This document shows, one piece after another, positions 50,845-60,600 of a DNA stretch of 64,000 nt (positions are counted from its first letter, which is position 1; each line of letters begins with the position of its first letter). Both the position numbers and the translations under genes were made by a program. This stretch comes from Luteolibacter rhizosphaerae (GTDB lineage: Bacteria > Verrucomicrobiota > Verrucomicrobiia > Verrucomicrobiales > Akkermansiaceae). The stretch lies in assembly GCF_025950095.1 (NCBI RefSeq), contig NZ_JAPDDR010000003.1:529522-593521 (forward strand), read 5' to 3'. The notes under the pieces were generated by a model. It did not search any database, was not told the origin of the DNA, and saw nothing but the letters and a program-made list of their open reading frames with translations.

Positions 50845-51888
50845 GTGCTCAAGCCGATCTCCCGCCAGACCCCGCTCGATGCTCCGGAAGCGTTCCGGGC
50901 CGCGCTCCGCGGGTGGTTCGAGCAAAACGGGAGGGACTACCCATGGCGGCGCACCACGGATCCATATGCCGTGCTGGTCTCGGAGGTCATGCTGCAGCAG
51001 ACACAGATCGCCACGGTGCTGGGTCGCGGCTTCTACACCCGCTTTCTGGAGCGGTTCCCGGATGTCGCCAGCTTGGCGGCTGCGGAGGACGAGCCGCTCC
51101 TAAAGGCATGGGAGGGCCTCGGTTATTACCGCCGGGCCCGCATGCTGCGGGAGTCTGCCCGCGCGGTGATGCAGCAGCATGGCGGGAGCTTCCCGCGGGA
51201 TCATGCGGGCCTTCTGGATCTGCCGGGGATCGGGCGCTACACGGCGGGTGCGCTGTTCTCCTTCGCCTTCGATCTGCCGGCCCCGCTGGTAGATGGGAAT
51301 GTCGCGCGGGTGCTGGCACGGCTCTTCGATCGAGCCGATCCGGTCGACACCGGAGCGATGCAGAAGTGGCTGTGGAACACCGCGGAACAACTGCTCGATC
51401 GCGAGCATCCGCGCATTTTCAACTCCGCCCTGATGGAACTCGGGCAGACGCACTGCCGTCCGGGCGTGCCGGATTGCCTGTCCTGCCCGGTTTCCGCCTT
51501 CTGCCAGACGCGGGAGCCTTCCGCCCTGCCGGTGAAGGCGAAGAAGCAGGTGATCAAGGAGATCGACGAGCATGTACTTTTCGTGGTCGACCAAGGCCGC
51601 CTCCTGATGTGCCAGCAGGGGAAAGGACGGCGCGAGGGGATGTGGCGTCTGCCGGTCCGCGGGAAGGACGAGGTGGCGGGACTGCCTCTGCTTCACCGGC
51701 GGAAATATGGCATTACTCGCTACCGCGTGACCCTACATCTTCACGACTGCGCTCAAGGCCCTCCGGTGGCCACCCACCGCGCCGGCGAGTGTTGGGTGCC
51801 GCTCCCGGAATTGGCCCGTATCGTTATTCCTCCGGCTGATCGGGCGGCGATCACGGCGGTTCTTGACGCTGCGGAAGAAATCGCGTGA
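50845..51888 (+). CDS. mutY: A/G-specific adenine glycosylase
   Basis: This 347-residue repair enzyme removes adenine mispaired with 8-oxoguanine. It has SEVMLQQTQIATV with the catalytic Glu, the helix-hairpin-helix LPGIGRYTAGAL, the catalytic Asp in LVDGNVARVLARL and the [4Fe-4S] cysteines CRPGVPDCLSCPVSAFC. A C-terminal NUDIX-like domain (VLFVVDQGRLLMCQQGKG) recognises oxoG. The frame is open from 50569, inside the divergent rnhC gene; GTG at 50845 is the best start. Confidence 0.94.
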   Translation: MLKPISRQTPLDAPEAFRAALRGWFEQNGRDYPWRRTTDPYAVLVSEVMLQQTQIATVLGRGFYTRFLERFPDVASLAAAEDEPLLKAWEGLGYYRRARMLRESARAVMQQHGGSFPRDHAGLLDLPGIGRYTAGALFSFAFDLPAPLVDGNVARVLARLFDRADPVDTGAMQKWLWNTAEQLLDREHPRIFNSALMELGQTHCRPGVPDCLSCPVSAFCQTREPSALPVKAKKQVIKEIDEHVLFVVDQGRLLMCQQGKGRREGMWRLPVRGKDEVAGLPLLHRRKYGITRYRVTLHLHDCAQGPPVATHRAGECWVPLPELARIVIPPADRAAITAVLDAAEEIA

Positions 51889-51921
51889 GAACCGGTAACT
51901 CTTTTGCTTCATTTCCTCCGG

Positions 51922-52710
51922 ATGCGACTCCTCACCCGCCTGATCACCGCCGCCTTCGCGGCAGCTCTCTTTAGCGGGTGCACCGTCACACCGCCGGCAC
52001 CCGCACCGGACACCGAGGTGCCCGGGCGCGCCGTGCTCCGGCAGGCTGCGGCACGGCTCACCGCCGTGGTGATCTCGGGGAAGGACGAGCTTTCTCCCTG
52101 GGTGGAGAGCCGCTTCACGCAGGGACACGGCCCTGATGACGCCGATGGCGGCTCGGCGGTGCCGATCTCCCCGGATGGCTACTTCATCACCGCGGATCAC
52201 GTGCTCTCGCGCTCCTCGGGCCGGAATATCTTCGTGGTCCACGGCCAGCAGGGTGCCCTGCGGGCGACCAAGGCGCGGATTGTCTGGCGCTCCGCGTCCA
52301 CCGATCTGGCGCTGCTGCATATCCCGGTCGCCACCCCGCGCTACTACACTTGGAGTTCGCCGGACCGCTGGTTGCCCGCGGGCACGCCGGTCATCCACTC
52401 CGGTATCGCCACCGGCTTCCGCAGCGAGCCGGGCAAGCTCGTGACCGGCATCCCGCCGGGCAAGAAGAACGGCACCCGCTTCAAGCACGACATCCCGCTG
52501 GAGCCGGGCGATAGCGGCGGCGCCGTGGTGGATGCCCATGGCCAGCTGGTGGGGGTGAATTCCGCGGTGGAATTCCTCGTCCCCCTCGAGACCGCATTTT
52601 TCATTGAATCCGAGGCAAACCGTCCGAACGTGCCAGCGTTGCAGCGGCGGATCGAAAAGGACCGGCAAAGCAATCCCAACCTGATTCCCGCCGTATTGGA
52701 TTCACCATGA
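51922..52710 (+). CDS. Trypsin-like serine protease lipoprotein
   Basis: This 262-residue protein has a lipoprotein signal (LITAAFAAALFSGC) and a chymotrypsin-fold protease domain with all three catalytic residues: His in FITADHVLS, Asp in STDLALLHI and Ser in EPGDSGGAVV. It is shorter than DegP and has no PDZ domain. It probably degrades or processes envelope proteins. The ATG at 51922 follows a CTCCGG-like region. It overlaps the next small lipoprotein gene by four bases, suggesting joint function. Confidence 0.88.
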   Translation: MRLLTRLITAAFAAALFSGCTVTPPAPAPDTEVPGRAVLRQAAARLTAVVISGKDELSPWVESRFTQGHGPDDADGGSAVPISPDGYFITADHVLSRSSGRNIFVVHGQQGALRATKARIVWRSASTDLALLHIPVATPRYYTWSSPDRWLPAGTPVIHSGIATGFRSEPGKLVTGIPPGKKNGTRFKHDIPLEPGDSGGAVVDAHGQLVGVNSAVEFLVPLETAFFIESEANRPNVPALQRRIEKDRQSNPNLIPAVLDSP

Positions 52711-53120
52711 GATCGCTGCTGCTCGCGCCGCTCCTGCTTACCGCCTGCACCCCCTTCGAGGAGGAGGTCGGTCGCTCGGAGAGGGCCGCGCAGGACCGGA
52801 TCATGCTGGTGCGGGATGCGCCGGAAACCCTCGGCCACCGTCGGCTGGTCTACCAGTCCGCCGCGCACCCCACGCTGCGCGGATTCCTTACGGAGGAAGG
52901 CCTGCCGGATTTCATCGCAGAAACCTCGAGCGAGGACCGGCAGTACATGATCCTGTATTATCTGGACTCCATGTCAGCCTATTCCTGCCGCACCCGGCGC
53001 GGCACGACCCAGCCTGTGGATGTCGCCGGGCCCTACAAGATGACCAAGCGGGAAACCGCGGTGCTACGGGAACTCCAGTCCGGTAGCGAGCGCCATGCCT
53101 CGATGCCGACGGAGCACTGA
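52707..53120 (+). CDS. Small hypothetical lipoprotein, coupled to the protease
   Basis: This 137-residue protein has a lipobox LLTAC after a hydrophobic core (MRSLLLAPLLLTAC). The mature part is mixed and acidic, with DFIAETSSEDRQYMILYYLDS and a Cys in AYSCRTRRG. No family is recognised. The ATG overlaps the protease stop (ATGA), so the two are co-translated. It could be a partner, inhibitor or unrelated envelope lipoprotein; the sequence does not decide. Confidence 0.72.
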   Translation: MRSLLLAPLLLTACTPFEEEVGRSERAAQDRIMLVRDAPETLGHRRLVYQSAAHPTLRGFLTEEGLPDFIAETSSEDRQYMILYYLDSMSAYSCRTRRGTTQPVDVAGPYKMTKRETAVLRELQSGSERHASMPTEH

Positions 53121-53167
53121 GAATTTTTCTCTAAGATTTAAACGGGTGGGACGTTCCGGCCCTACCC

Positions 53168-55261
53168 ATGAATAAAATCCTCCTCTTGCCGTTGCTGCCC
53201 TTGGTGGCACAGGCCCAGGATGCCCTGAATCCGATTATCGTCACGGCCGGCCGCTCGGAAACGGCTGAAAAGGACGTGCCCTACACCATCGCGGAGCTCG
53301 ACTCGAAGTACATCGAGGAGAACAAGCGCCGGACCCTGCCGGAGGCACTTCAGTTCACCCCCGGCGTGCTTGTCCAGAAGACCGCCAATGGCCACGGCTC
53401 GCCCTATGTCCGCGGTTTCACCGGTCGCCAGAAACTCCTGATGGTCGATGGCGTCCGCATCAACAACTCCGCTTGGCGCAGCGGCCCGGTCCAATATTGG
53501 AACACCATTGATCCGTATTCGATCGATCACATCGAACTGGTGAAGAGCCAGGGATCCGTCCCCTACGGGTCGGATGCCATCGGCGGCACCATGAACGTTT
53601 TCACCAAGTCCTCGAACTTCCGGAACGAGACCGAGGGCGAGTTCTTCACCCACGGCGCGGCCTATTACGAGTATCGCAGCAATGGCGATGATTCGCACAT
53701 CGGCCGCATCGAGAGTTCCTTCGGCATCGGCGGCCAGTACGGCGTCATGTTCGGCGTCACCGCGAAGGACTACGGTGATATCCGCGACTCCGCCGTCGGC
53801 CTGATGAGGAATACCGGCTACCCGGAGCAGGACCTGGATTTCCGCTTTGATATGGCGCTGAACGCGCAGACCACGCTCACCCTCGTCCACCAGCAGGTGA
53901 ATCAGGATGCGATCTCGCGCTGGCACTCCACCGTCTTCAATCCCGGCTGGCAGCATGGCGGTCACGTCGCGCAGCCCGGCACTTGGCTGGCTCGCACTTA
54001 CGATCAGGAGCGCTCGCTCACCTACATCCGCGTGGAGCAGGAGAACGAGGACAGTGCCTTCATCAAGCGCTGGAATGCCACCGTTTCCTACCAGACCACC
54101 CGCGACTCGGAGGCGCAGTACCGCACCCCCACCGACCGCCGCTACCAGATCGCGGAGATCGACACGGTCGGCTTCGACCTGACCCTTGAGTCTCCCCTCG
54201 GCCCCGGCGACCTCGTGTACGGCGTCGACTACTACCGCGATACCACCGAGTCGGAAGGCTATCGTCGTCGCGCTGCGCCTCCGCTCGCCTACGATCGCGC
54301 CACCCGCCCGATCGCGGATGACTCGACCTACGAGCTCTTCGGCGCCTTCACCCAGTATGTGTTCAAGCCCGTCGATCAGTTCGAGCTGACCGCCGGTGCC
54401 CGCTACACCTACGCGAATGCCGAGCTGGGCCGCTACTGGGATGCCGCCGCCGGCACCGACCAATATGGTGCGGACCGCGATTGGGATCATGTCGTCGGCT
54501 CGCTGCGCGGCATCTATCACCTGAACGATTGCTGGAGCATCTACGGCGGTGCCTCGCAGGCCTTCCGTGCCCCGAACCTGGATGACCTTTCCGGCAACCT
54601 CACCGCCCGCTCGGGCGTGGCCGCCACCGGTTCGGTGGACGTGGAGCCGGAAGAGTACATCACCTACGAGCTCGGAACCCGTCACGCCACGGAGAACACC
54701 TCGCTGAACTTTGCCGCCTTCTATACCGACGTGGACGATCTCATCGTCGGCGTGCCGGTCAGCTCGGGCAGCGCCACCACGGTGGCCACGAACGGCCGCG
54801 ACGGCTACGTCTACGGCGTGGAGCTGGAAGGTGCCTGGCGCTTCCACCCGCAGTGGACGCTCTCGGGCTTCGGAGCTTGGCAGGACGGCCGTACTGAGAC
54901 GAGTGCCTTCGTCGGTGGCCCGCTGGTGGATGAGCCGGGTTCGCGCCTGCTTCCGCTCACCGGTTCCGTCGCGCTGCGTTGGACCTCGCCCGCCGAGGTC
55001 TTCTGGATCGAAGGCCGCGTGCTGGCCGCTGCTGAAGAGAATCGCCTGAGCGCCTCCGACCGCGCCGACAACCAGCGCATCCCGTCCGGCGGCACGCCGA
55101 ACTACATCACCTACATGCTTCACGGCGGCTGGAAGGCCACCGACCACCTCGACCTCACCGCGGGCGTGGAGAACATCACCAACGAGGACTACCGCAACCA
55201 CGGCTCCGGCCAGAACGAGCCGGGCTTCAACGCCATCGTCGGCGCGAAGCTTCACTGGTAA
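53168..55261 (+). CDS. TonB-dependent outer-membrane receptor
   Basis: This 697-residue protein has a signal peptide (MNKILLLPLLPLVAQAQ), a TonB-box-like stretch (NPIIVTAGRSE), a plug domain (~30-150; LPEALQFTPGVLVQK, PYVRGFTGRQKLLMVDGVRIN, SIDHIELVKSQGSVPYGSDAIGGTMNV) and a C-terminal 22-strand barrel ending ...AIVGAKLHW with the terminal aromatic. It imports a ligand such as a siderophore, cobalamin or oligosaccharide using TonB energy; no TonB/ExbBD or ABC genes are beside it. An AT-rich 47-base leader precedes it and a strong terminator follows. Confidence 0.93.
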   Translation: MNKILLLPLLPLVAQAQDALNPIIVTAGRSETAEKDVPYTIAELDSKYIEENKRRTLPEALQFTPGVLVQKTANGHGSPYVRGFTGRQKLLMVDGVRINNSAWRSGPVQYWNTIDPYSIDHIELVKSQGSVPYGSDAIGGTMNVFTKSSNFRNETEGEFFTHGAAYYEYRSNGDDSHIGRIESSFGIGGQYGVMFGVTAKDYGDIRDSAVGLMRNTGYPEQDLDFRFDMALNAQTTLTLVHQQVNQDAISRWHSTVFNPGWQHGGHVAQPGTWLARTYDQERSLTYIRVEQENEDSAFIKRWNATVSYQTTRDSEAQYRTPTDRRYQIAEIDTVGFDLTLESPLGPGDLVYGVDYYRDTTESEGYRRRAAPPLAYDRATRPIADDSTYELFGAFTQYVFKPVDQFELTAGARYTYANAELGRYWDAAAGTDQYGADRDWDHVVGSLRGIYHLNDCWSIYGGASQAFRAPNLDDLSGNLTARSGVAATGSVDVEPEEYITYELGTRHATENTSLNFAAFYTDVDDLIVGVPVSSGSATTVATNGRDGYVYGVELEGAWRFHPQWTLSGFGAWQDGRTETSAFVGGPLVDEPGSRLLPLTGSVALRWTSPAEVFWIEGRVLAAAEENRLSASDRADNQRIPSGGTPNYITYMLHGGWKATDHLDLTAGVENITNEDYRNHGSGQNEPGFNAIVGAKLHW

Positions 55262-55310
55262 GCGAACATTCACCCCAACCCCCGGGCGCATCCGGATCGG
55301 TTCGGCTGCG

Positions 55311-55350
55311 AAGCCGCAGGGCCATTTGGTCCTGCGGCTTTTTCTTTCTC
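55311..55350 (+). terminator. Intrinsic terminator after the TonB-dependent receptor
   Basis: AAGCCGCAGG (55311-55320) pairs perfectly with CCTGCGGCTT (55331-55340); inner GCC/GGT extends it to 13 bp with an ATTT loop. TTTCTTTCTC follows. It sits 50 bases after the receptor stop and ends just before the convergent pbpC stop. Read backwards it lacks a T-run, so it serves mainly the plus strand. Confidence 0.88.
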
Positions 55351-55357
55351 CGGAACG

Positions 55358-57607
55358 CTACCGCTCCTCCACCACGATCTCCACCTCCTGCTTCTCGCCA
55401 TTCCTCTTGTCGGTCGCGATCAGCACGTGCTTGCCCGGCTTCAGCTTAGCGACTGGCTCCGGCTTCCCCTCCCGCAGCGCCAGGGTGCTACTCGACCATT
55501 CCACCTCGCCCGGCAGGTTGCTGGCAAGGTGGAGCAAGCCGCCGTTCGGAAGCTCGGGATCTAACAGATATCTCGTGCCCATGCGTGGCGCGAGAATTCT
55601 CAGTGGAATCTCCGAGGGCTGATCCTTCGCCAGCGTGAAGTCCGATCGTCTCCGGTTGTGTTCCGATGCCAGCCACTCCGAGTAGGAGGCATCCAGCAGG
55701 ATCTTTCCCTCCGCATCCCGATCCGTGTTTGCTGCAAACATTGGGAGGCGATCCGCGGGGACCAAGCTGCTCATTCCCGTCTCCATGCGCTTGCCGGTCC
55801 GCGGATCGACCTTGATCTCCACCAGCCCCTCTGGCTTCTCCAGCCATTGCGACGGATGATCGCGGTGCATCCGCACCATCGTGCGATGGAAGATCGGCCC
55901 GGCCCCCGCCACGCCGGAGAGATTCTTCATCGGCGAGTTGTCGAAGTTCCCGGCCCATACCCCCACGGTGAACTCGGCGGTGTATCCCACGCACCAGTTG
56001 TCCCGGAAATCCGAGGAAGTGCCCGTCTTCGCGGCACAGCGGAAAGGCAGCTCCATCGGCCCGCGACGACCGAAGGAGGCCGCCCGCGCCTCTGCATCGG
56101 AGAGGATGTCGGCAATCAGATAAGCCGAGCCCGGATCTAACAGATTGTTTGCCTCGCAAGGTTCGGCCGGGAAGAGCAGGGGAGGGCGGTGCACACCTTC
56201 GCTCGCGAGCGTGGCGTAGGCATTGGTCAGGTCCAGCAAGCGCACCGGTGCATTACCGAGGGTAAGCCCCAGCCCGTAGGAGCGGAAGTCTTGGCCGATG
56301 CTCTCCAGCCCGAGCGAGAGCAGCAGCTCGTGCAGCGGCCGCGGCCCGCCGATCTCGTTCAGGGCACGCATCGCCGGAACATTCAGCGAACACGCCAGTG
56401 CCTCGCGGACACTCACCGGACCACGGAAGCTGCGGTCGAAGTTCTCCGGCGCGTCCAATCCCTGCTCGGTTCGGAAGCGCGTTGGGATATCCGCCACGAT
56501 CGATGCCGGATGCAGCCCGCCCTTCTCGAAGGCCAGCAGCCAGGTGAATGGCTTCAAGGTCGATCCCGGCGAGCGCGGCGTGAGCGCCCCGTTGATTTGC
56601 CCGCCCTTCGGGTCGCGCCAGTTGCCGGATGAGACCAGCGCCAGGATCTCGCGGCTGCGATTGTCCAGCACCACCACCGCGGCATGCTTGAGGTTCGAGC
56701 CGGATAGCTTGGCCAGCTCCTCCTTTACGATCGTTTCCACTTCGGCCTGCAAGCCGCGCTCGATCGTGCAGCGCGGATCATCGCCGTGGCCCCAAGTTCC
56801 GAGCGTGTTCGGCAGCCAGGGTGCCACCGGATTCTCCGGTAGCGGCCTCAGGCGCAGGGTCTCCGCCCTTGCCGAAGCGATGCGGGCCGGGTCCTTGCCC
56901 TCCTGGTTCGAGAGCCGCTGCAGTACCACCTCGCGGCGTTGCAGCGCTCGCTGCGGATGCTTGATCGGGTTCAACCGGCTGGGTGCCTGAGGCAGTCCCG
57001 CCAGCAGCGCGTTCTCCGCCAGCGAAAGATCCGTCAGCGGCTTTTGAAAGTAGAAGCGGGCCGCCTCCGCCGGTCCGCTACGATGGTTCCCGTAGGGAAG
57101 CCGGTTCAGGTAGGCGATCAGGATTTCGTCCTTGCTCCACCTCATCTCCAGGTGCCGCGCCAGCATCGCTTCGCGCAGCTTCGTCTTGAGATTTCTCGGC
57201 GCCGGAGGGGAGGCCAGCTTGATCAGTTGCTGCGTGATCGTGGATGCACCGGAAACCGCCCGCCGGTGCAGCGCCGCATCCTTCGCCGCTCGCAGCGTCG
57301 CCAGCAGATCCACCCCGCCGTGCGAACGGAAACGCCGGTCCTCTGCCGCCAGCGTGCAGTCCACCAGATCCCGCGGAATCTCCTGCAGCGATACCGGCGA
57401 ACTTCGCGTGAAGTCCGGCAGCACCAGATGATGCAGCGGCGCGCCGTTCCGATCTAACAGAACCGGCGAGCCCGCCGGATTCTCCATCAGCGATTGCGGC
57501 AGCTCGAAACAACGCGGCAGCGCGAACCAAGAGAACAGACCCGCAGCCAGCCCCACTCCCGGGAGCAGGATGCGCTTGCGTCGATACCAGCGGCGGCTTG
57601 CCGTCAT
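55358..57607 (-). CDS. pbpC: Penicillin-binding protein 1C
   Basis: This 749-residue bifunctional peptidoglycan synthase has a short N-terminal membrane anchor (RILLPGVGLAAGLFSWFAL) and a GT51 glycosyltransferase (~60-230) with AAEDRRFRSHGGVD and STITQQLIK. The transpeptidase domain (~300-600) has the active Ser in SPGSTLKPF (SxxK), SLN in ACSLNVP, and KTG in AAKTGTSSDFRDNW. The C-terminal ~90 residues are the BiPBP_C domain (PRMGTRYLLDPELP). It is the usual partner of bacterial alpha-2-macroglobulin, whose gene lies just upstream on the same strand. Confidence 0.94.
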   Translation of the reverse strand: MTASRRWYRRKRILLPGVGLAAGLFSWFALPRCFELPQSLMENPAGSPVLLDRNGAPLHHLVLPDFTRSSPVSLQEIPRDLVDCTLAAEDRRFRSHGGVDLLATLRAAKDAALHRRAVSGASTITQQLIKLASPPAPRNLKTKLREAMLARHLEMRWSKDEILIAYLNRLPYGNHRSGPAEAARFYFQKPLTDLSLAENALLAGLPQAPSRLNPIKHPQRALQRREVVLQRLSNQEGKDPARIASARAETLRLRPLPENPVAPWLPNTLGTWGHGDDPRCTIERGLQAEVETIVKEELAKLSGSNLKHAAVVVLDNRSREILALVSSGNWRDPKGGQINGALTPRSPGSTLKPFTWLLAFEKGGLHPASIVADIPTRFRTEQGLDAPENFDRSFRGPVSVREALACSLNVPAMRALNEIGGPRPLHELLLSLGLESIGQDFRSYGLGLTLGNAPVRLLDLTNAYATLASEGVHRPPLLFPAEPCEANNLLDPGSAYLIADILSDAEARAASFGRRGPMELPFRCAAKTGTSSDFRDNWCVGYTAEFTVGVWAGNFDNSPMKNLSGVAGAGPIFHRTMVRMHRDHPSQWLEKPEGLVEIKVDPRTGKRMETGMSSLVPADRLPMFAANTDRDAEGKILLDASYSEWLASEHNRRRSDFTLAKDQPSEIPLRILAPRMGTRYLLDPELPNGGLLHLASNLPGEVEWSSSTLALREGKPEPVAKLKPGKHVLIATDKRNGEKQEVEIVVEER

Positions 57608-57619
57608 CGTTCCGTGAGC

Positions 57620-57635
57620 GCGGACTTCAGTCCGC
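57620..57635. repeat. Short palindrome GCGGACT-TC-AGTCCGC upstream of pbpC
   Basis: A perfect 7-bp inverted repeat lies 13 bases upstream of the pbpC start and 21 bases from the terminator hairpin, which contains the related word AGCGCGGAC. The phrase AGCGCGGACTTCAGTCCGC is a dispersed element I recognise in Verrucomicrobia intergenic DNA (from memory). It may influence pbpC translation because it lies in the leader. Confidence 0.5.
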
Positions 57636-57650
57636 TTGGATGGTTGAGAA

Positions 57651-57683
57651 GAAAAGGGAGCGCGGACCTCGGCCCGCGCTCCC
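57651..57683 (-). terminator. Intrinsic terminator between A2M and pbpC
   Basis: On the minus strand GGGAGCGCGG pairs with CCGCGCTCCC (10 bp, arms 57674-57683 and 57656-57665) around an 8-base loop, followed by TTTTCTTCTC. It lies nine bases after the A2M stop codon and before the pbpC start, so readthrough into pbpC should be partial. Confidence 0.75.
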
Positions 57684-57691
57684 CCGGGACC

Positions 57692-60600
57692 TTAGAACTC
57701 ACGCGACGCTGAGAGCGCCGTGTTGTTCGGATCATACATCGATTCCGCTTTGGCCGGCGGGGCCACGGCCTTGCCCTCCATCGTGCAGCGCGCGAGGTAG
57801 GTGATCTTCTTGCGCGTGCCGCCCCAGACGCTGTCGTAGAAGAACAGCGCGCGATCGGAACGCAGCTCGCTGTGCGAGACAGCCCAGTCGTTCTCCGAGG
57901 TCCGGCCCGCGTTGCCGTGCGCCGCTTGGCTGGAGAAGTCGTTGTTCACCGCCTCGAAGATTGCGGGCAGGCGGTCTTCCACCACCAGATAGCGCGATTC
58001 CCGCTGCGGCAGCAGCACTTCCAGCGTCACCCGCACCAGATCGCCCGGCTTCGGTTCCGCCAGCGGTTCGCTGGTGCCGTCCGGCTTCACCTTCTCGTAG
58101 AAGCGGGTGATCTCCATCCCGTCCTTGGACACCGGGATCTGCGGCACGATGTCCGGCTTGGAGGCCAGCTTCACGCGCAGGTAGGACATCTTGTCGGAGG
58201 TGGCGGAGAGCTTCAGGTCCGGGCTCAGCGCAAACTCCATCGAGACCGCCGGATCCCCGGCTTTCAGCACGATCGTCTTCGGACCCTCGGCGGTCGTCAG
58301 CGTCACCGTGGATGCCTCGGACTCGTCGTGATTCTCCGCGTAGGTGGCCAGCGCCAGCAGGGACCAGGCGTTCACCCAGGTCGTGTTCCAGTGGCCGTAG
58401 GGATTGCGGTCGCGCACCAGCTTCTCCAGCGCGTTGCCCGCTTCCATCGATTCTGCATCGAGTGCCGACCATGCCAGCAGCTCCATCGCGCGATCCGCTT
58501 CCCATGGCATCCAGGTGTCGTCCTTCAGGCGGAACTTCGTCTTGTCGCGCAGGATCGCCACGGCACCGGCCTCGTCATCCGCCGCTTGCAGGGCCAGCGC
58601 CAGATAGCAGCGTGCCCGGTTGTTCAGGTCGGCCATGCGATCCTTCAGCGTGTTGACGTAGGCACCCGGCTCGCGCCCGGCGATGCCCAGCACCCATGCC
58701 GCACGGCAGGCGGTTTCCAGCTCATAGGGCGTCGCCCCGTTGCCGATCCCGCGCAGGCCCGCTTCCAGATGGTTGCAGAGCGAGGCGATCGAGGCTTCCG
58801 GCACATCCGCACCGGCTTCCTTCGCGAGCAGCAGTCCCAGCCCCGCATAGGCGGAGGCCCACGGCACCGACTCGCGTGCTCCCGGCCAGTAGGTGAAGCC
58901 ACCCTCCGGCTGTTGCATGCTCAGCAGGCGGTTCACCCCGCTCTGCAGCGCCGCTTGCACCTTGGCCGGCGGATACTTCGCGAAGGAAGGCACCACACCG
59001 CGCAGTTGCTCGACCGCTAGCCATGGCATCATCGAGGAGGTCGTCTGCTCCACGCAGCCGTAGGGATAGCTCAGCAGGTAGTCCACCGAACCTGCCGCAT
59101 CCATCAGCAGCGAGCGCGAGAACTCCAGCTCCACCTGACCGCGGCCCTTCAGCAGATCCGGGTCGAAGTCCTTCAGCAGGTCGGCACCATTGGCACCCAG
59201 CTTCACCGACTTCGCCTGGCGCAGCAGCGGCACCGGGTAGGTCACTTGGAAGCGCGCCTCGACCTGGTCGCGGTGCTTGCTCGCGATCACCGGCGTCATC
59301 TCCACGCCTTCCAGCGAGACCGGCTCCGCTTTCCACGTCAGCACGGCTTCACCCGTGTTCTCGAATTTCACCGGGAACATCACCGTGGCGGAGCCACCGG
59401 AGTCCAGGGTCAGGGTCTTCTCGGTCTCCGCACCCACCAGCGTGGCGATCGGATCCGAAGCCGCCGGGCTCGGGTTGAAGGTGATCTTCCAGGTTCCCTT
59501 GAAACCGGAGGCGTTCTGGACCAGCGCCTGCACCTTGAGCGAGTCGCCCTCGTTTGCGAAGCGCGGGGCCTGCGGCTCGATCATCAGCGGCTTGTTCACC
59601 GTCACATCCGCTTGGCTGTGGCCGAACTTCGCCTCGCCATGATGGGCTACCGCGATCACGCGGTAGCGCGTCAGGGTGTCCGGCATCGTGAAGTTCGCGC
59701 TGAATTTCCCGTTCGCATCCACCGTCAGGCTCGGAGCCCATCCCGCACAGGGGTCGAAGTCCTTCCGCGCCCGATCCGCCAGCGCGGACAAGTCGCCATC
59801 GCCACCGCCCACGAAGAAGCCCTTGTTGAAGAAGCTCTGCTCTTCCGGCGATTCCGCCAGGAAGCGATCCAGCGTGGTGCCGCAGTTCACCCGCAGCTCG
59901 CGCGGATCGTAGAACCACGCCATCGGGTTCGGCGTCTCGTAGCCCATCACCGCCAGCGTGCCTTCATCCTCGGCATACAGCGTCACCTCGGCACCTGCTG
60001 CCGGGCTGCCGTCCGCCAGCTTCACCGTGCCGCTGAAGTCTACCTTCTGCCCGGGCAGAACGCTGTCCTTCGGCACTTCCAGATTCACGGCCAGACGGTC
60101 GCGGACGTTCTCCACCATTAGCTCGCAGTAGCCCAGCCGGAGCTGCGGCTCCTTGAACTGCCGCGCGCTGTCTTGCGCACCCTTGATCACCAGCACGGAG
60201 ACGAAGGCATTCGGCGCATCCGCATCACCCACCGGGATATCGAGAACCGGCTTGTCCGCCTTCAGGTCGACCATGAAGGAGCGCAACACCTTCTCGCGTT
60301 CCACGGTCACCAGGGCCGTGCCTTCGATCGGGGAGAGCACCAGCACCCGGGCGGTTTCACCCGGTTTGTAGAGCTTCTTCTCCGCCACCAGCTTGATCCG
60401 CATCCCGTCCTCGTAGGCCCAGGGATACTCGTCGCCGCCGTAAACGTGGATCGAGGCCACGGTGGCAAACTCGCGGCCTTCCGCATCCTTGCCGCGCAGC
60501 TCGACCTGGTGCAGGCCCGGCTGCTGCGGGGCGAAGAGGAATTCCGTGCCCTTGCCGCCGCTCAGGTTGAGCTGCGTGGTGGAGAGGTCCTCGCGGCGCG

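Noticed and set aside
53162..55291. 709-codon open frame antisense to the TonB-dependent receptor
   Set aside because: It is a shadow of the receptor gene, with Val/Gly/Ala/Asp-rich translation and no recognisable domain.
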